Origin: an uncultured Chryseobacterium sp.
GTDB taxonomy: Bacteria; Bacteroidota; Bacteroidia; Flavobacteriales; Weeksellaceae
Assembly: GCA_913775525.1 (NCBI GenBank)
Contig: CAJYLH010000023.1
Span: 93,259 to 157,258 of the forward strand
DNA length: 64,000 nucleotides
Direction of reading: 5' to 3'
The notes below the pieces were generated by a model. That model was not told where the DNA came from, did no database searches, and saw only the letters and a list, made by a program, of their open reading frames with translations. Positions within the stretch are counted from its first letter, which is position 1, and each line of letters begins with the position of its first letter. Positions 52,289 through 60,715 of the stretch are shown in pieces. Made by a program: the position numbers and the translations under genes.

Positions 52289-52822
52289 ATGAAAAAGCAC
52301 AGAACAGAATTAAAATCTCCATCAGGTCACCATCAGAAACATTCCGCCATCAGCATGCTGGATCACTTCTTTCAGCTCCATGATCCGGCCTCCGCAAAAG
52401 CAATACTCAGCACCGTAATGCAGAATGCCGTCGAAAAAGGCTCCTGGATGCCAACCGACTTCTCCGTCATCGTCCATTTTCAGCAGTCAATGCGCTCATT
52501 CATCCGCGCAGCCTACCTTCTCCGCCTGAACCACCGCGCATGGATGTGCGGCAGCTTACCGGAAACCGGCTCTCCATGGGTACAGGTTTTCCTTTCAGAA
52601 GAAGAATACCGCCAGCCGGTATTGGTATTCAAACAGGCGTTTAAAGCCTACACCATCCAGGAATATGATTATTTCATCTCCGGCATCATGTATTTCCCCC
52701 TGGTCCATTACCGCTACGGCCCGGAAAGCAACCTGGTCAGCCCGTTCATTCACATGGTTAAAATGCTGGATGCGGCGTGGGTGGTGATAGAGCGGGTTGA
52801 GTTGGAGCGTGGGAGGGTTTGA
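52289..52822 (+). CDS. Conserved-looking hypothetical protein
   Basis: A 177-residue soluble protein: HHQKHSAISMLDHFFQLHDP, then VMQNAVEKGSWMPTDFSVIV and a His/Trp-rich middle, ending in a helix (MLDAAWVVIERVELERGRV). There is no signal peptide and no known domain. GC content is higher than in the preceding island, and codon use looks like that of the chromosomal genes. It ends inside a purine-rich repeat tract. It stands alone; function is unknown. Confidence 0.65.
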   Translation: MKKHRTELKSPSGHHQKHSAISMLDHFFQLHDPASAKAILSTVMQNAVEKGSWMPTDFSVIVHFQQSMRSFIRAAYLLRLNHRAWMCGSLPETGSPWVQVFLSEEEYRQPVLVFKQAFKAYTIQEYDYFISGIMYFPLVHYRYGPESNLVSPFIHMVKMLDAAWVVIERVELERGRV

Positions 52823-52832
52823 GGGAGATAGA

Positions 52833-52864
52833 GTGGGAGAGTAGGAGAGTGGGAGAGTAGGAGG
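52833..52864 (+). repeat. Purine-rich minisatellite
   Basis: Two tandem 16-base units GTGGGAGAGTAGGAGA/G at 52833-52848 and 52849-52864. They are flanked by two copies of GGAGGGTTTGAGG (near 52812 and 52860). The rest of 52823-53236 holds no gene. Confidence 0.75.
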
Positions 52865-53236
52865 GTTTGAGGTAGGGTTAAACAATAACAGTTACAAAAA
52901 ACCGATTTAAAAGAAAAAAAATCATGAGAAAGTTTAAAGAGATTTAATGTAATAATCTCAGAAAATCATCAACAATGGGTATTTTCGTCAATTTTTACTT
53001 TCTGATTGCCTGGGGGATACCAAAGGTAACGATATGGTATCGCCTGCGATTCATGAGGTCCATCTTTAGCAGGATTTTTCTAAAGATAAATGCTTCAGCA
53101 TAAATCCGGAACGATAGCTGTTAGCAGAATAGTGACCTGTTTTTTTTCCCTGCATCGGTCTGGCCCTATGAGGTTGAAAGAGATGGTCATAATCCCTTTC
53201 AACATACCCTTACAGCGTGAATTACAGATATTTAAA

Positions 53237-54340
53237 TTAAGATTCAGGCAAGATGTTTTCAAAGAATTTCACAATATTTTTTTTCAGTTTCCCGAAAATT
53301 GAGGAAGTTCCAAATTCTTTATTATCATACCCGATAGGAAATCCCTGTTCAACATACTGGTTGTTTTTTGCCAGTGTCAGGTTTTGGAAGTAGCTATTAA
53401 CGATTCCTTTTTCATCCGTGTGGATATCCAGGTATTTTACCGTGGCATTTTTAGAAAAATCCAACTTGCTGATATCGATGGTCTTTACCTCTTTTTTAAG
53501 ATCGGATCTGAAGTACAGGCTCATGTTCTTCGTATCAATAACGGTCTGCCATTCACCGGGGTATATGGAATTTAAAATATTCCAGGCATAATCCACGGGT
53601 TTTTGATCATACGTGTAATTCTTCAGCATGTAATAGGCCCGGTTATAACGGTCTTCCCAGTTTTTGTTCTGATCCGGATCAAACTTTATATTTCCGCCCA
53701 GGAAATCAAACTTTTTGGCAGCAGCCAGATCCTTTTGGTATTGATTATTGCACAGCAAAGGCATGGGCATTTCCTTATGGGTAAGTACGGTATATTTCCC
53801 GTTCAATAAGGCAATCGTTGCAGCATTTCCTTGTGCATCGGTCAGGAAAAAATGGCTTCCGGCTGCATTAGGCCACCAGTCTATATTGGGTCCGTCATTC
53901 AGATGGTCCACCACTTCTTTTACCGTTTTATATTGATCCAGCTGATACTGGATCCACTGTGCCCAGAACATATCGGGCTGCTTTGGATGGTAAACTTTGG
54001 TTGTTTCTTCCAAGTATAATTCGACCAGAAAGAGGCCTTTTTCATTGACGCCATAGCACGGAAAATCATATCCTAAAAGATTAAACGTAACGGAACCGAA
54101 TTTTGAGGTCCATTGTTTATTGGCTTGTGTCTGATCAGTGGTCAGATTCTGCCAGCTGATATTCCTTTTCAGGACATCGCGTTTGTTGATCACGATCATT
54201 CCCGGCATTGTTTTCCAGTTTTCATTGAAACCAACAACATTGTACTCTTTTCCGGTCAGTAAAAAAGCGGAACAGGCTTTACTCTGGACTGAACAGGCGA
54301 TAGAGAAAATTACGGCAAGGCGAAAAAAGTGAAATTTCAT
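53237..54340 (-). CDS. Linear-amide C-N hydrolase (choloylglycine-hydrolase/acylase-like)
   Basis: A 367-residue exported Ntn hydrolase. A signal of about 22 residues (AVIFSIACSVQSKA) precedes Cys23, the likely N-terminal nucleophile after cleavage, in CSAFLLTGKEYNVVGFNENW. This fits the choloylglycine hydrolase/penicillin V acylase family, with FPCYGVNEKGLFLVEL and AAGSHFFLTDAQGNAA as further family-like segments. It should hydrolyse amide bonds in the periplasm or outside the cell. The substrate (bile-salt-like, acyl-homoserine lactone or other) cannot be told. Monocistronic. Confidence 0.82.
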   Translation of the reverse strand: MKFHFFRLAVIFSIACSVQSKACSAFLLTGKEYNVVGFNENWKTMPGMIVINKRDVLKRNISWQNLTTDQTQANKQWTSKFGSVTFNLLGYDFPCYGVNEKGLFLVELYLEETTKVYHPKQPDMFWAQWIQYQLDQYKTVKEVVDHLNDGPNIDWWPNAAGSHFFLTDAQGNAATIALLNGKYTVLTHKEMPMPLLCNNQYQKDLAAAKKFDFLGGNIKFDPDQNKNWEDRYNRAYYMLKNYTYDQKPVDYAWNILNSIYPGEWQTVIDTKNMSLYFRSDLKKEVKTIDISKLDFSKNATVKYLDIHTDEKGIVNSYFQNLTLAKNNQYVEQGFPIGYDNKEFGTSSIFGKLKKNIVKFFENILPES

Positions 54341-54390
54341 AAAGAATGATTTTATAGATTGATGATGAACAAACGCAGCAGGGAATTCAC

Positions 54391-55032
54391 CTACACTTCA
54401 TTTTGTGATTGAATGACATGATTTGATGTTTTCCAGAAAAGAAAATTGGTGTAGAGAAATGTAATTCCCAAAATGAAATAAGTGATTATGGCAATGCCTT
54501 TTGAGACAGGATCTGTTTTTGGACCAGCATAGCAAAGGACGAGAAGGCTTATGATATAGATGATGCCGGCATTGATCCACAATTTTGATACCTTGGGTGC
54601 ATATTTTTTACTGGGTACATCACGCTCAGAATATAGTGCTGCTATTCGGTTCTTATCCCAGTACAGTAAAACAAGACCTGCAAACATCATCAGGCTTGTA
54701 ATGATCCAGGTCCCTTTGAAAGGCAGGGAAATGGTAATCATCCAGATATTGGCGGTAATCGCTAAAAACAGGAAAGTCCCTATCAAAGCAAATCGCTGAG
54801 TCATCAGAAGTACCGCTGTAATGATCTGGGCCAGCCCCAAAAAATTGTAGTACGCACCAGATTGATAAATAGCTTCAAAAAACTGGCCTACCGCTTCAGA
54901 TTTTGGCAGTTGGGTAAATCTTTCGCCGATCACTTTCGTAAATCCGGACGGTACAAATGCCAGTGCAATGAGGTATCTGATGTGGATAATCACCCATTGA
55001 ACCAATTTATATTGTTGGAGTGTATAGAACAT
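54391..55032 (-). CDS. DoxX-like membrane protein
   Basis: A 213-residue membrane protein with six or so helices. The first part (RYLIALAFVPSGFTKVIGER then YNFLGLAQIITAVLLMTQRF) matches the DoxX/DoxX-like pattern; the last two helices (INAGIIYIISLLVLCYAGPK, ITYFILGITFLYTNFLFW) are an addition. Proteins of this family are often linked to thiol or redox stress, but no specific role is shown here. It lies 50 bases upstream of the acylase gene in the same direction. Confidence 0.7.
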   Translation of the reverse strand: MFYTLQQYKLVQWVIIHIRYLIALAFVPSGFTKVIGERFTQLPKSEAVGQFFEAIYQSGAYYNFLGLAQIITAVLLMTQRFALIGTFLFLAITANIWMITISLPFKGTWIITSLMMFAGLVLLYWDKNRIAALYSERDVPSKKYAPKVSKLWINAGIIYIISLLVLCYAGPKTDPVSKGIAIITYFILGITFLYTNFLFWKTSNHVIQSQNEV

Positions 55033-55354
55033 AAGTTGAAGATTCTTAAGTTGTGAACATCAGTTGAGTAAGAAAAAGTCTTCTGATTCTGGTCAGTTTT
55101 ATGATGTCATTTTTGAGTCATACAAACATTCTGAAGATCAATCTCCTGATATCTGAAGCAAATGTACAGCAATCAGACAGGTAAAGTCAATGGTTATTTT
55201 TAACCAAAAAGTAAAAACTATATGAGCAATTATACAGCAGCCTCTCCTGATGCAGGATATCACAAGGGTCAGGATCAGGATTGTAAATAAAATGTACAGG
55301 ATGCTTTTTTAAATGTATATATATCTAATTTTATCGGTACGATTAATCATTGAC
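55033..55354. other. Intergenic gap without recognised features
   Basis: 322 AT-rich bases upstream of the DoxX-like gene and downstream of the leftward HxlR gene. No reading frame, repeat or clear promoter was found. Confidence 0.4.
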
Positions 55355-55735
55355 CTAATTCTTAGATGATGATTTCATTCTTGCAATAATGCGCTTCCGA
55401 TGGATAAATCCCCAATCCGCTATTACATTTGTCAAATCCTTAAGTGATTTTCCATAGTCAGTTATTGTATACTCTACGGCAACAGGTGCTGTGCTTAGCA
55501 CGTTACGGGTAATCAATTCGTTTACTTCCAAATCCTTCAGTTCTCTGCTCAGCATTTTGCCGGAAATACCCTTAACCTCTTTCAGCAATTCGGAATACCG
55601 CATTGGTTTGTAACACAAACATGCAATGATGGACATCTTCCATTTTCCGTTTAAAATTTCCATGGTATCGCTAATGGCCAAAATTTTTTGGCTGCAATCT
55701 TTTACTAAATCAAATTCCTGTTCCATATCATTCAC
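55355..55735 (-). CDS. HxlR-family transcriptional regulator
   Basis: A 126-residue winged-helix regulator. CSQKILAISDTMEILNGKWK opens the domain, and CLCYKPMRYSELLKEVKGIS and MLSRELKDLEVNELI give the HxlR recognition helix and wing. The conserved Cys (DCSQ) before the domain can act as a redox sensor in this family. It is divergent from a nitroreductase gene with a 96-base spacer, a frequent arrangement in which HxlR proteins sense quinones or reactive electrophiles and control the reductase. Confidence 0.9.
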   Translation of the reverse strand: MNDMEQEFDLVKDCSQKILAISDTMEILNGKWKMSIIACLCYKPMRYSELLKEVKGISGKMLSRELKDLEVNELITRNVLSTAPVAVEYTITDYGKSLKDLTNVIADWGFIHRKRIIARMKSSSKN

Positions 55736-55747
55736 CTGGTTACCCGA

Positions 55748-55771
55748 TTGTCACTATATCTTTTTGTCACT
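55748..55771. promoter_or_regulatory. Direct repeat TTGTCACT, likely HxlR binding sites
   Basis: Identical octamers at 55748-55755 and 55764-55771, 16 bases apart, directly upstream of the HxlR gene and in its divergent spacer with the nitroreductase. Confidence 0.55.
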
Positions 55772-55798
55772 TAGTTACAAATATACACATCCAAACGA

Positions 55799-55806
55799 TA
55801 ACTTTG
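55799..55806 (+). promoter_or_regulatory. TAACTTTG -7 element of the nitroreductase gene
   Basis: A TAnnTTTG match 26 bases before the start codon at 55832. The -33 partner is not obvious. Confidence 0.5.
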
Positions 55807-55831
55807 CCAATCTAATTTTAAATCATAAAAA

Positions 55832-56461
55832 ATGAATCTAATCAAAAATTTACAATGGCGTTATGCGGTTAAAAAATATTCAGACGAATTAGTCAGCGAG
55901 GATAAAATTGACCAGATCATTGAAGCCATAAATCTAACTGCCTCTTCCTGCGGTATACAGCCTTACCGTCTGTTCGTGATAACCAACGCTGAAATAAGGC
56001 AAAAATTAGGGGAAGGATCTTTCAACTCACAAATTTACGCTTCTTCACACTTACTAGTTTTTGCCGGATTCAATACAATAACCAATGATTACATCAGTAC
56101 GTATGTAGAGATGACGGAGCGGCAGCGAAATTTGGAAGTAGGAGCGCTTGACATTCTAAAAAATACTCTAATAAGCCATTTTTCTATGCAAACCCCTGAG
56201 CAAAATGCAACCTGGTCGAGTAAACAGGCATATATCGGTCTGGGAACAGCGTTGATTGCTGCTGCAGAACTCAAAGTGGATGCTACTCCTATGGAAGGAT
56301 TTAATCCGGAATTGTTTGATGACGTTTTAGGCCTGTCTGAAAAAGGTCTTCATGCATCAGTCATTATGTCGTTAGGTTATAGGGATGAAGAAAATGATTA
56401 TCTGGCATCGGTTCCAAAAGCTCGTTTACCCATCAATGAATTTTCGATGAAAATCCATTAA
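55832..56461 (+). CDS. NAD(P)H-dependent nitroreductase-family oxidoreductase
   Basis: A 209-residue FMN enzyme of the nitroreductase fold. RYAVKKYSDELVSEDKIDQI and NLTASSCGIQPYRLFVITN form the N-terminal FMN/phosphate region; TWSSKQAYIGLGTALIAAAE and PMEGFNPELFDDVLGL are typical of the NfsB-like group. It should reduce nitro compounds or quinones using NAD(P)H. It is controlled by the divergent HxlR gene, and a strong terminator follows, so it is a single-gene unit. Confidence 0.92.
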   Translation: MNLIKNLQWRYAVKKYSDELVSEDKIDQIIEAINLTASSCGIQPYRLFVITNAEIRQKLGEGSFNSQIYASSHLLVFAGFNTITNDYISTYVEMTERQRNLEVGALDILKNTLISHFSMQTPEQNATWSSKQAYIGLGTALIAAAELKVDATPMEGFNPELFDDVLGLSEKGLHASVIMSLGYRDEENDYLASVPKARLPINEFSMKIH

Positions 56462-56489
56462 CTTAAGAATCTTAAGTCTTAAAAACAGA

Positions 56490-56519
56490 AGAGGCTGTCT
56501 CACTTTTGAGACAGCCTCT
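56490..56519 (+). terminator. Strong hairpin after the nitroreductase gene
   Basis: 13-pair stem AGAGGCTGTCTCA/TGAGACAGCCTCT with a CTTT loop, 28 bases after the stop. There is no long T-run. Confidence 0.75.
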
Positions 56520-56607
56520 GTCGAAAATTTAAAGGATTTCTGACGGGGTGGTTTATTGATCATGGATAAATGATTATAACAGGCCGCAAAGTTTTTAACA
56601 CCTATAA

Positions 56608-56860
56608 TCATGAAGAGAACAGTTTTGAAAACAAAAGAACATATGAGTTTTTAAAAATCTACGATTTTAAAAATGCGTAAAAAGAATCTGCGTAATCTGC
56701 GAAAGATTTTAAACCACAACAGTCACAAAAGCCTTTTGACACTTAAGAATTTTGAAGATGAAAGCTATGAAAACAGAAGAACACCTAAGTTTTAAAAACC
56801 TGCGGTTTTTAAATGTGTGAAAAAATCTGCGTAATCTGCTGATCTGCGAGCGTATATTCC
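56608..56860 (+). repeat. Interspersed intergenic repeats, copies 2 and 3
   Basis: Two tandem units of about 130 bases sharing ATCTGCGTAATCTGC, CCACAACAGTCACAAAAG, TGACACTTAAGAATTTTGAA and TGAAAACAGAAGA. No coding sequence. The same family occurs at 22.9, 57.1-57.4 and (inverted) 63.6-63.9 kb. Confidence 0.8.
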
Positions 56861-56995
56861 TAAAGTAAGATGCTGCATTCTTTTTTAACGCAAAGGTTTT
56901 ATTTTTTCACGTATAATTGAAGATAGCAAAGATAGGATCAGCACGCTGATCTGATGAAGCGCATGCATAAAACGCATGCTTTATCAGCGGCTTTG

Positions 56996-57420
56996 CCGCT
57001 TTACTTTGCTCCCTTAAAAATAAGCAGAACGCTCATTATACTTTGCGTTAATTTATACATTTTTAATGTTTACATTCAGCTGAATTATAATCTCTCACAC
57101 ATTTGGGTGATTGCGAAGATCTGGATAAAAAATCTGCTGAATCTGCTGATCTCGAGAGATTTTAAACCACAACAGTCACAACAATTTTTGACACTTAAGA
57201 ATTTTTAAGATGATAGCTATGAAAACAATAAGAACACCTAAGTTTTAAAAACCTGCGGTTTTTAAATGCGTGAAAAAATGCATGACTTGCGCGAGTATAA
57301 AAACCACAACAGTCACAAAAGCTTTTGATACTTAAGGATTTTAAAGAGAACTCTTTTGAAAACAGAAGATCACAAAGTTTTAAAAATCTACGATTTTAAG
57401 AAGCGTTAAGATGATCTGAA
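56996..57420 (+). repeat. Left arm of a long inverted repeat plus further repeat units
   Basis: 56996-57160 is almost identical to the reverse complement of 63838-64000, including the segment CCGCTTTACTTTGCTCCC at its start. Beyond it, more units of the same interspersed family run to about 57420. An 84-codon frame at 56954-57208 lies inside the repeat and is not considered a gene. Confidence 0.82.
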
Positions 57421-57514
57421 AACTCCGTTAAATTTATAAGGGGGTTGTTATTTATTTTGCTGAATAGTTATATATTTAGATGATAAAATATTTTTCATCT
57501 CATCATCCAGACAT

Positions 57515-58180
57515 ATGCCGGTACCATTTCATTCTTTCTTACATCTGCTGTTCATAGGAATCATCGCACTTTTTCCGGTGGTTAACCCTATTGGTTCTGC
57601 TCTCATCATCAGTCCGTACCTTTCCAGGCTTTCGGAGAGCCAGAAGAAAAATGCAGTCCGGAAGATTACAGTATATGCCTTTTTTATCTGCATCATTTCT
57701 TTATTTGGAGGCCACTGGATCCTGGAGCTTTTCGGGATTTCGATTCCTGTCATCCAGGTAGCCGGCGGAATCCTGATCTGCAAGATGGGATGGGTCTCTC
57801 TTTCTTCCGACCAGCCGCAGAACAGCGATAAAGAAGTGAAAGATGAAACAGAAATCCATACAGCTGATATCTCAGACCAACTTTTTTACCCGCTAACGTT
57901 TCCCATCACTACAGGCGCCGGCACCATTTCCGTATTGTTTACCCTGAGTGCGCACAGTGCCGACAAAAACTGGGAAACATACCTGATCAACACTTCCGCT
58001 ATTATCCTGGCCATCATCATCACGTGTGCCCTGGTGTTTTTCTTTTACAGCCATACCAAGACCATCATACAGAAACTGGGAGCCAACGGCCAGAATATCG
58101 CCAACAGGATTTTTGCCTTCCTGATTTTCTGTGTAGGCCTGGAAATTGCCGTTACGGGCGTGAAAGCTATTTTTCATTGA
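57515..58180 (+). CDS. MarC-family integral membrane protein
   Basis: A 221-residue membrane protein with six helices. The conserved opening FIGIIALFPVVNPIGSALII and the second repeat FYPLTFPITTGAGTISVLFT, both with Asn/Pro/Gly and Pro/Thr/Gly motifs, define the MarC (UPF0056) family. Family members are thought to be transporters, but the substrate is unsettled. It is monocistronic and lies just inside the left arm of the inverted repeat. Confidence 0.93.
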   Translation: MPVPFHSFLHLLFIGIIALFPVVNPIGSALIISPYLSRLSESQKKNAVRKITVYAFFICIISLFGGHWILELFGISIPVIQVAGGILICKMGWVSLSSDQPQNSDKEVKDETEIHTADISDQLFYPLTFPITTGAGTISVLFTLSAHSADKNWETYLINTSAIILAIIITCALVFFFYSHTKTIIQKLGANGQNIANRIFAFLIFCVGLEIAVTGVKAIFH

Positions 58181-58418
58181 TGTTCAGGAATAAAGAATCC
58201 TTTAGTGAATATAAAAGCAAAGATATTTTCGAATTCATATCTGGAAAGTTATCAATTCGTTGAATACATCTGATCATATCAGATATACCAGTAGAGTCTT
58301 TTGTCTTCTTTGCACTTAGCCTACAGCTTGTCGCCTACAGCCTTGGCGGCCAATCCCAAAGAGTTCCGGCAGGGGTTAATGTCATCACCGGATAATGGAT
58401 CTAATGATTTTTTAATAT

Positions 58419-59660
58419 TTACTTTGCCTCTAAAGATCCGATCAAATCCCTCCACTGCTGTGCAATTTTATCTTCGCTGTAAGATGCCATGGATGTACGG
58501 GCGCTGATCCCCATTTCCAGCCTTAAGATTTCACTGGCCATGAGCTCTTCCAGATGCTGTAGCATTTCGTTTTCATCCTGACAAAGAAAGCCGGTAATTC
58601 CGTCTTTAATCAGCTGGTTCACTCCGGAACAGTCAGTAAAGCCCAAAGATGGCAATCCTGAAGCCATTGCTTCGGTTAAAGCCAACGGAAATCCTTCGTA
58701 CCGGCTAGGGAAAATAAATATATCCGCATGGCCAAGTTCTTCCAGCGGACGGCTTGTGAATCCCCGCAAAAAAATCCTGTCATTGAGGTTGTGATCATCA
58801 ATCCGTTGCTGCAGCAGGTCATAATCTGCACCAAGCCCGAATAGATGCAGGTCCCATCGGTCATATTGTGCTGAGAGCCTGCTGAACAGGCCTATGGCGG
58901 TGCTCTGCTTTTTACAGTCATCCACCAGGGAACCGATATGAATGATCCGGCACCGCTCTTTTTTCTGACGGGTCATCTGGTGCTCCGGACTGATCGCAGG
59001 AACCGGATTAGGGATGACAACGGTCCTCCCCTGAAAGGTCTCCGGCAGGAAAGCTGCATAACTGTCAAACAGAACCTGAATGACGTCCAGTTTTTTAAAT
59101 GATTCTTTCAGGAGAGCCATTTCTATTTCCCTTCTGGGCCATAATACATCTGTATAATCATAATCCGGCCTGCCGTTAACAGAGTTGATGACCGGAATAT
59201 CATACGTATTCCGGTAGGTTATTTCCAGCAGGGATCCAATGGACATGGTAATAATGACATCCGGATTGATCTCATCAATCCGCGACTTCCAGTGTTTTGA
59301 CCTGCATGACAGATTATACCGGTAAAGCCCGTCCAGGCCACCCTTACCCTGAATCAAACGTTGATTACGGAGCTTATTTTTTTTCTTCTCTATTTTACGG
59401 AGCAACCACAGGAACGGGTTTTTGCCTTTATAGTTGTATAGAGGGAATAAATGGATCTGACCAATATCCGGATTGAAGATGTTGGTCACCGTTACCTTAT
59501 TTTCAAGGGGATATACCGGTTTCCCTGCCACATCCTGGCTGGTAGCAATGGTAACCTGATGTCCCGCTAATGACAATATATTAGCCAGAAAGCTGCATAT
59601 TTTTTCAGTTCCCCCGGCTCCGTTAATGAAATGTTCATGCTGTATCAGTAATACTTTCAT
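58419..59660 (-). CDS. Glycosyltransferase, family 4-like
   Basis: A 413-residue GT-B fold glycosyltransferase. The N-terminal acceptor domain begins with GGTEKICSFLANILSLAGHQ. The C-terminal donor domain has GSLVDDCKKQSTAIGLFSRL, then LRGFTSRPLEELGHADIFIF and the nucleotide-sugar signature SRYEGFPLALTEAMASGLPS with the ExxxxxxxE pattern. It overlaps the upstream GT2 gene by 4 bases. It probably acts in the cytoplasm on a lipid-linked or surface glycan. Sugar and acceptor are unknown. Confidence 0.92.
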   Translation of the reverse strand: MKVLLIQHEHFINGAGGTEKICSFLANILSLAGHQVTIATSQDVAGKPVYPLENKVTVTNIFNPDIGQIHLFPLYNYKGKNPFLWLLRKIEKKKNKLRNQRLIQGKGGLDGLYRYNLSCRSKHWKSRIDEINPDVIITMSIGSLLEITYRNTYDIPVINSVNGRPDYDYTDVLWPRREIEMALLKESFKKLDVIQVLFDSYAAFLPETFQGRTVVIPNPVPAISPEHQMTRQKKERCRIIHIGSLVDDCKKQSTAIGLFSRLSAQYDRWDLHLFGLGADYDLLQQRIDDHNLNDRIFLRGFTSRPLEELGHADIFIFPSRYEGFPLALTEAMASGLPSLGFTDCSGVNQLIKDGITGFLCQDENEMLQHLEELMASEILRLEMGISARTSMASYSEDKIAQQWRDLIGSLEAK

Positions 59661-60715
59661 CGCTCAAATTTTTCTCTCATTGCTTTTCTCATATCCTTCC
59701 TGAGACGTTTTAAAGGAATGCATTTGATGAGGAAAAAATACAGCCTCATTTTCATTTTTTCCTTTTTCACATAACGCTCATAGTAGACTTGGAAATCTGA
59801 GCTGTCCTCTATGCTGACAAAATGCAGGAATGGTCTGCTGATAAGCTTTTTCTGGTCTTCGCCGATGTAGGGCATAAGTTCAGCTACATAAGATTTTATT
59901 ATCTGGTGCAATTGGCTCTTTTGCTGATCTGTTAAATCCATAGATAGGTATCGCAGTCCGAACGGTTCATGCTCCATGAACAGGATTAAGTGCAGCGCAT
60001 GGGTGCCCAATAAATCATAATGCCTGTAGAAATTACGCAAAATGGCTATCCAGGCAGGGACCTGCTTCATAACGCCTTCGGTATTACTATTGATGATGCG
60101 GTGGTTCTGAGATTCATGCTGCCTATAGAAATAAATTCCGTCAGGATTCGTGCCAACAGCAGAGGTCAATGCCAGTAACTGATGGGAAAACAATCCGTCT
60201 TCACAAGGCTGAATATTCTCAGGAAACCTGATATCCGGATGTTTCTCCAGAAATTCCCGTTTCAGGAACTGGGCACATGTGGGCACTGCCGCCAAACCGG
60301 AAAGCCGTTTAGAGTGATAGGGCCCGACAATAAGAATATCGCTGTTTTGGTTTTCCGCAGCGTCGAAAGAGGTCTGCAAAAAATTTTTATCAAGGCTGTC
60401 ATCAGAATCCAGGAAATAAACATACTTTCCCCCGGCACGGGACAATCCTACATTTCTTGCAGCGGAAACCCCTGAATTATTCTGGTAATAATAGGTAATC
60501 CTGGGGTCAGAGCTAACATATCCAAGGCATATGGAAGCACTGTCATCATTGCTCCCGTCATCAATCAGCAAAATCTCAAAATTGCGGAAGCTTTGTCGCA
60601 GCACACTGTCTATTGCTTGGGAAAGGAACTTACCCATGTTATAAATCGGAATGATTACCGATATGCCGATAGCAGAGTGATGTTCAGATTGACCCGGACT
60701 CAGTTCACCAGACAT
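59657..60715 (-). CDS. Glycosyltransferase, family 2
   Basis: A 352-residue GT-A inverting glycosyltransferase. The nucleotide-binding start is ISVIIPIYNMGKFLSQAIDS, with ILLIDDGSNDDS, the DXD motif in YFLDSDDS, and CEDGLFSHQ as the probable catalytic-base region. The C-terminal 120 residues are helical and specific to this protein. It overlaps the upstream lipoprotein gene by 16 bases and the downstream GT4 gene by 4 bases, so all three form one operon for a surface glycan or exopolysaccharide step. Confidence 0.93.
   Translation of the reverse strand: MSGELSPGQSEHHSAIGISVIIPIYNMGKFLSQAIDSVLRQSFRNFEILLIDDGSNDDSASICLGYVSSDPRITYYYQNNSGVSAARNVGLSRAGGKYVYFLDSDDSLDKNFLQTSFDAAENQNSDILIVGPYHSKRLSGLAAVPTCAQFLKREFLEKHPDIRFPENIQPCEDGLFSHQLLALTSAVGTNPDGIYFYRQHESQNHRIINSNTEGVMKQVPAWIAILRNFYRHYDLLGTHALHLILFMEHEPFGLRYLSMDLTDQQKSQLHQIIKSYVAELMPYIGEDQKKLISRPFLHFVSIEDSSDFQVYYERYVKKEKMKMRLYFFLIKCIPLKRLRKDMRKAMREKFER

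Noticed and set aside
52012-52383. 123-codon frame upstream of the 52289 gene
   Set aside because: Composition looks random (many His, Cys, Arg), there is no domain or signal, and it overlaps the better-supported gene in another frame.
52833-52864. Tandem purine repeat considered as a CRISPR array
   Set aside because: Units are contiguous without spacers, only two in number, and low in complexity.
56954-57208. 84-codon rightward frame inside the repeat region
   Set aside because: It lies within the inverted repeat and interspersed repeat units, which also occur elsewhere without this frame, so it is not considered coding.
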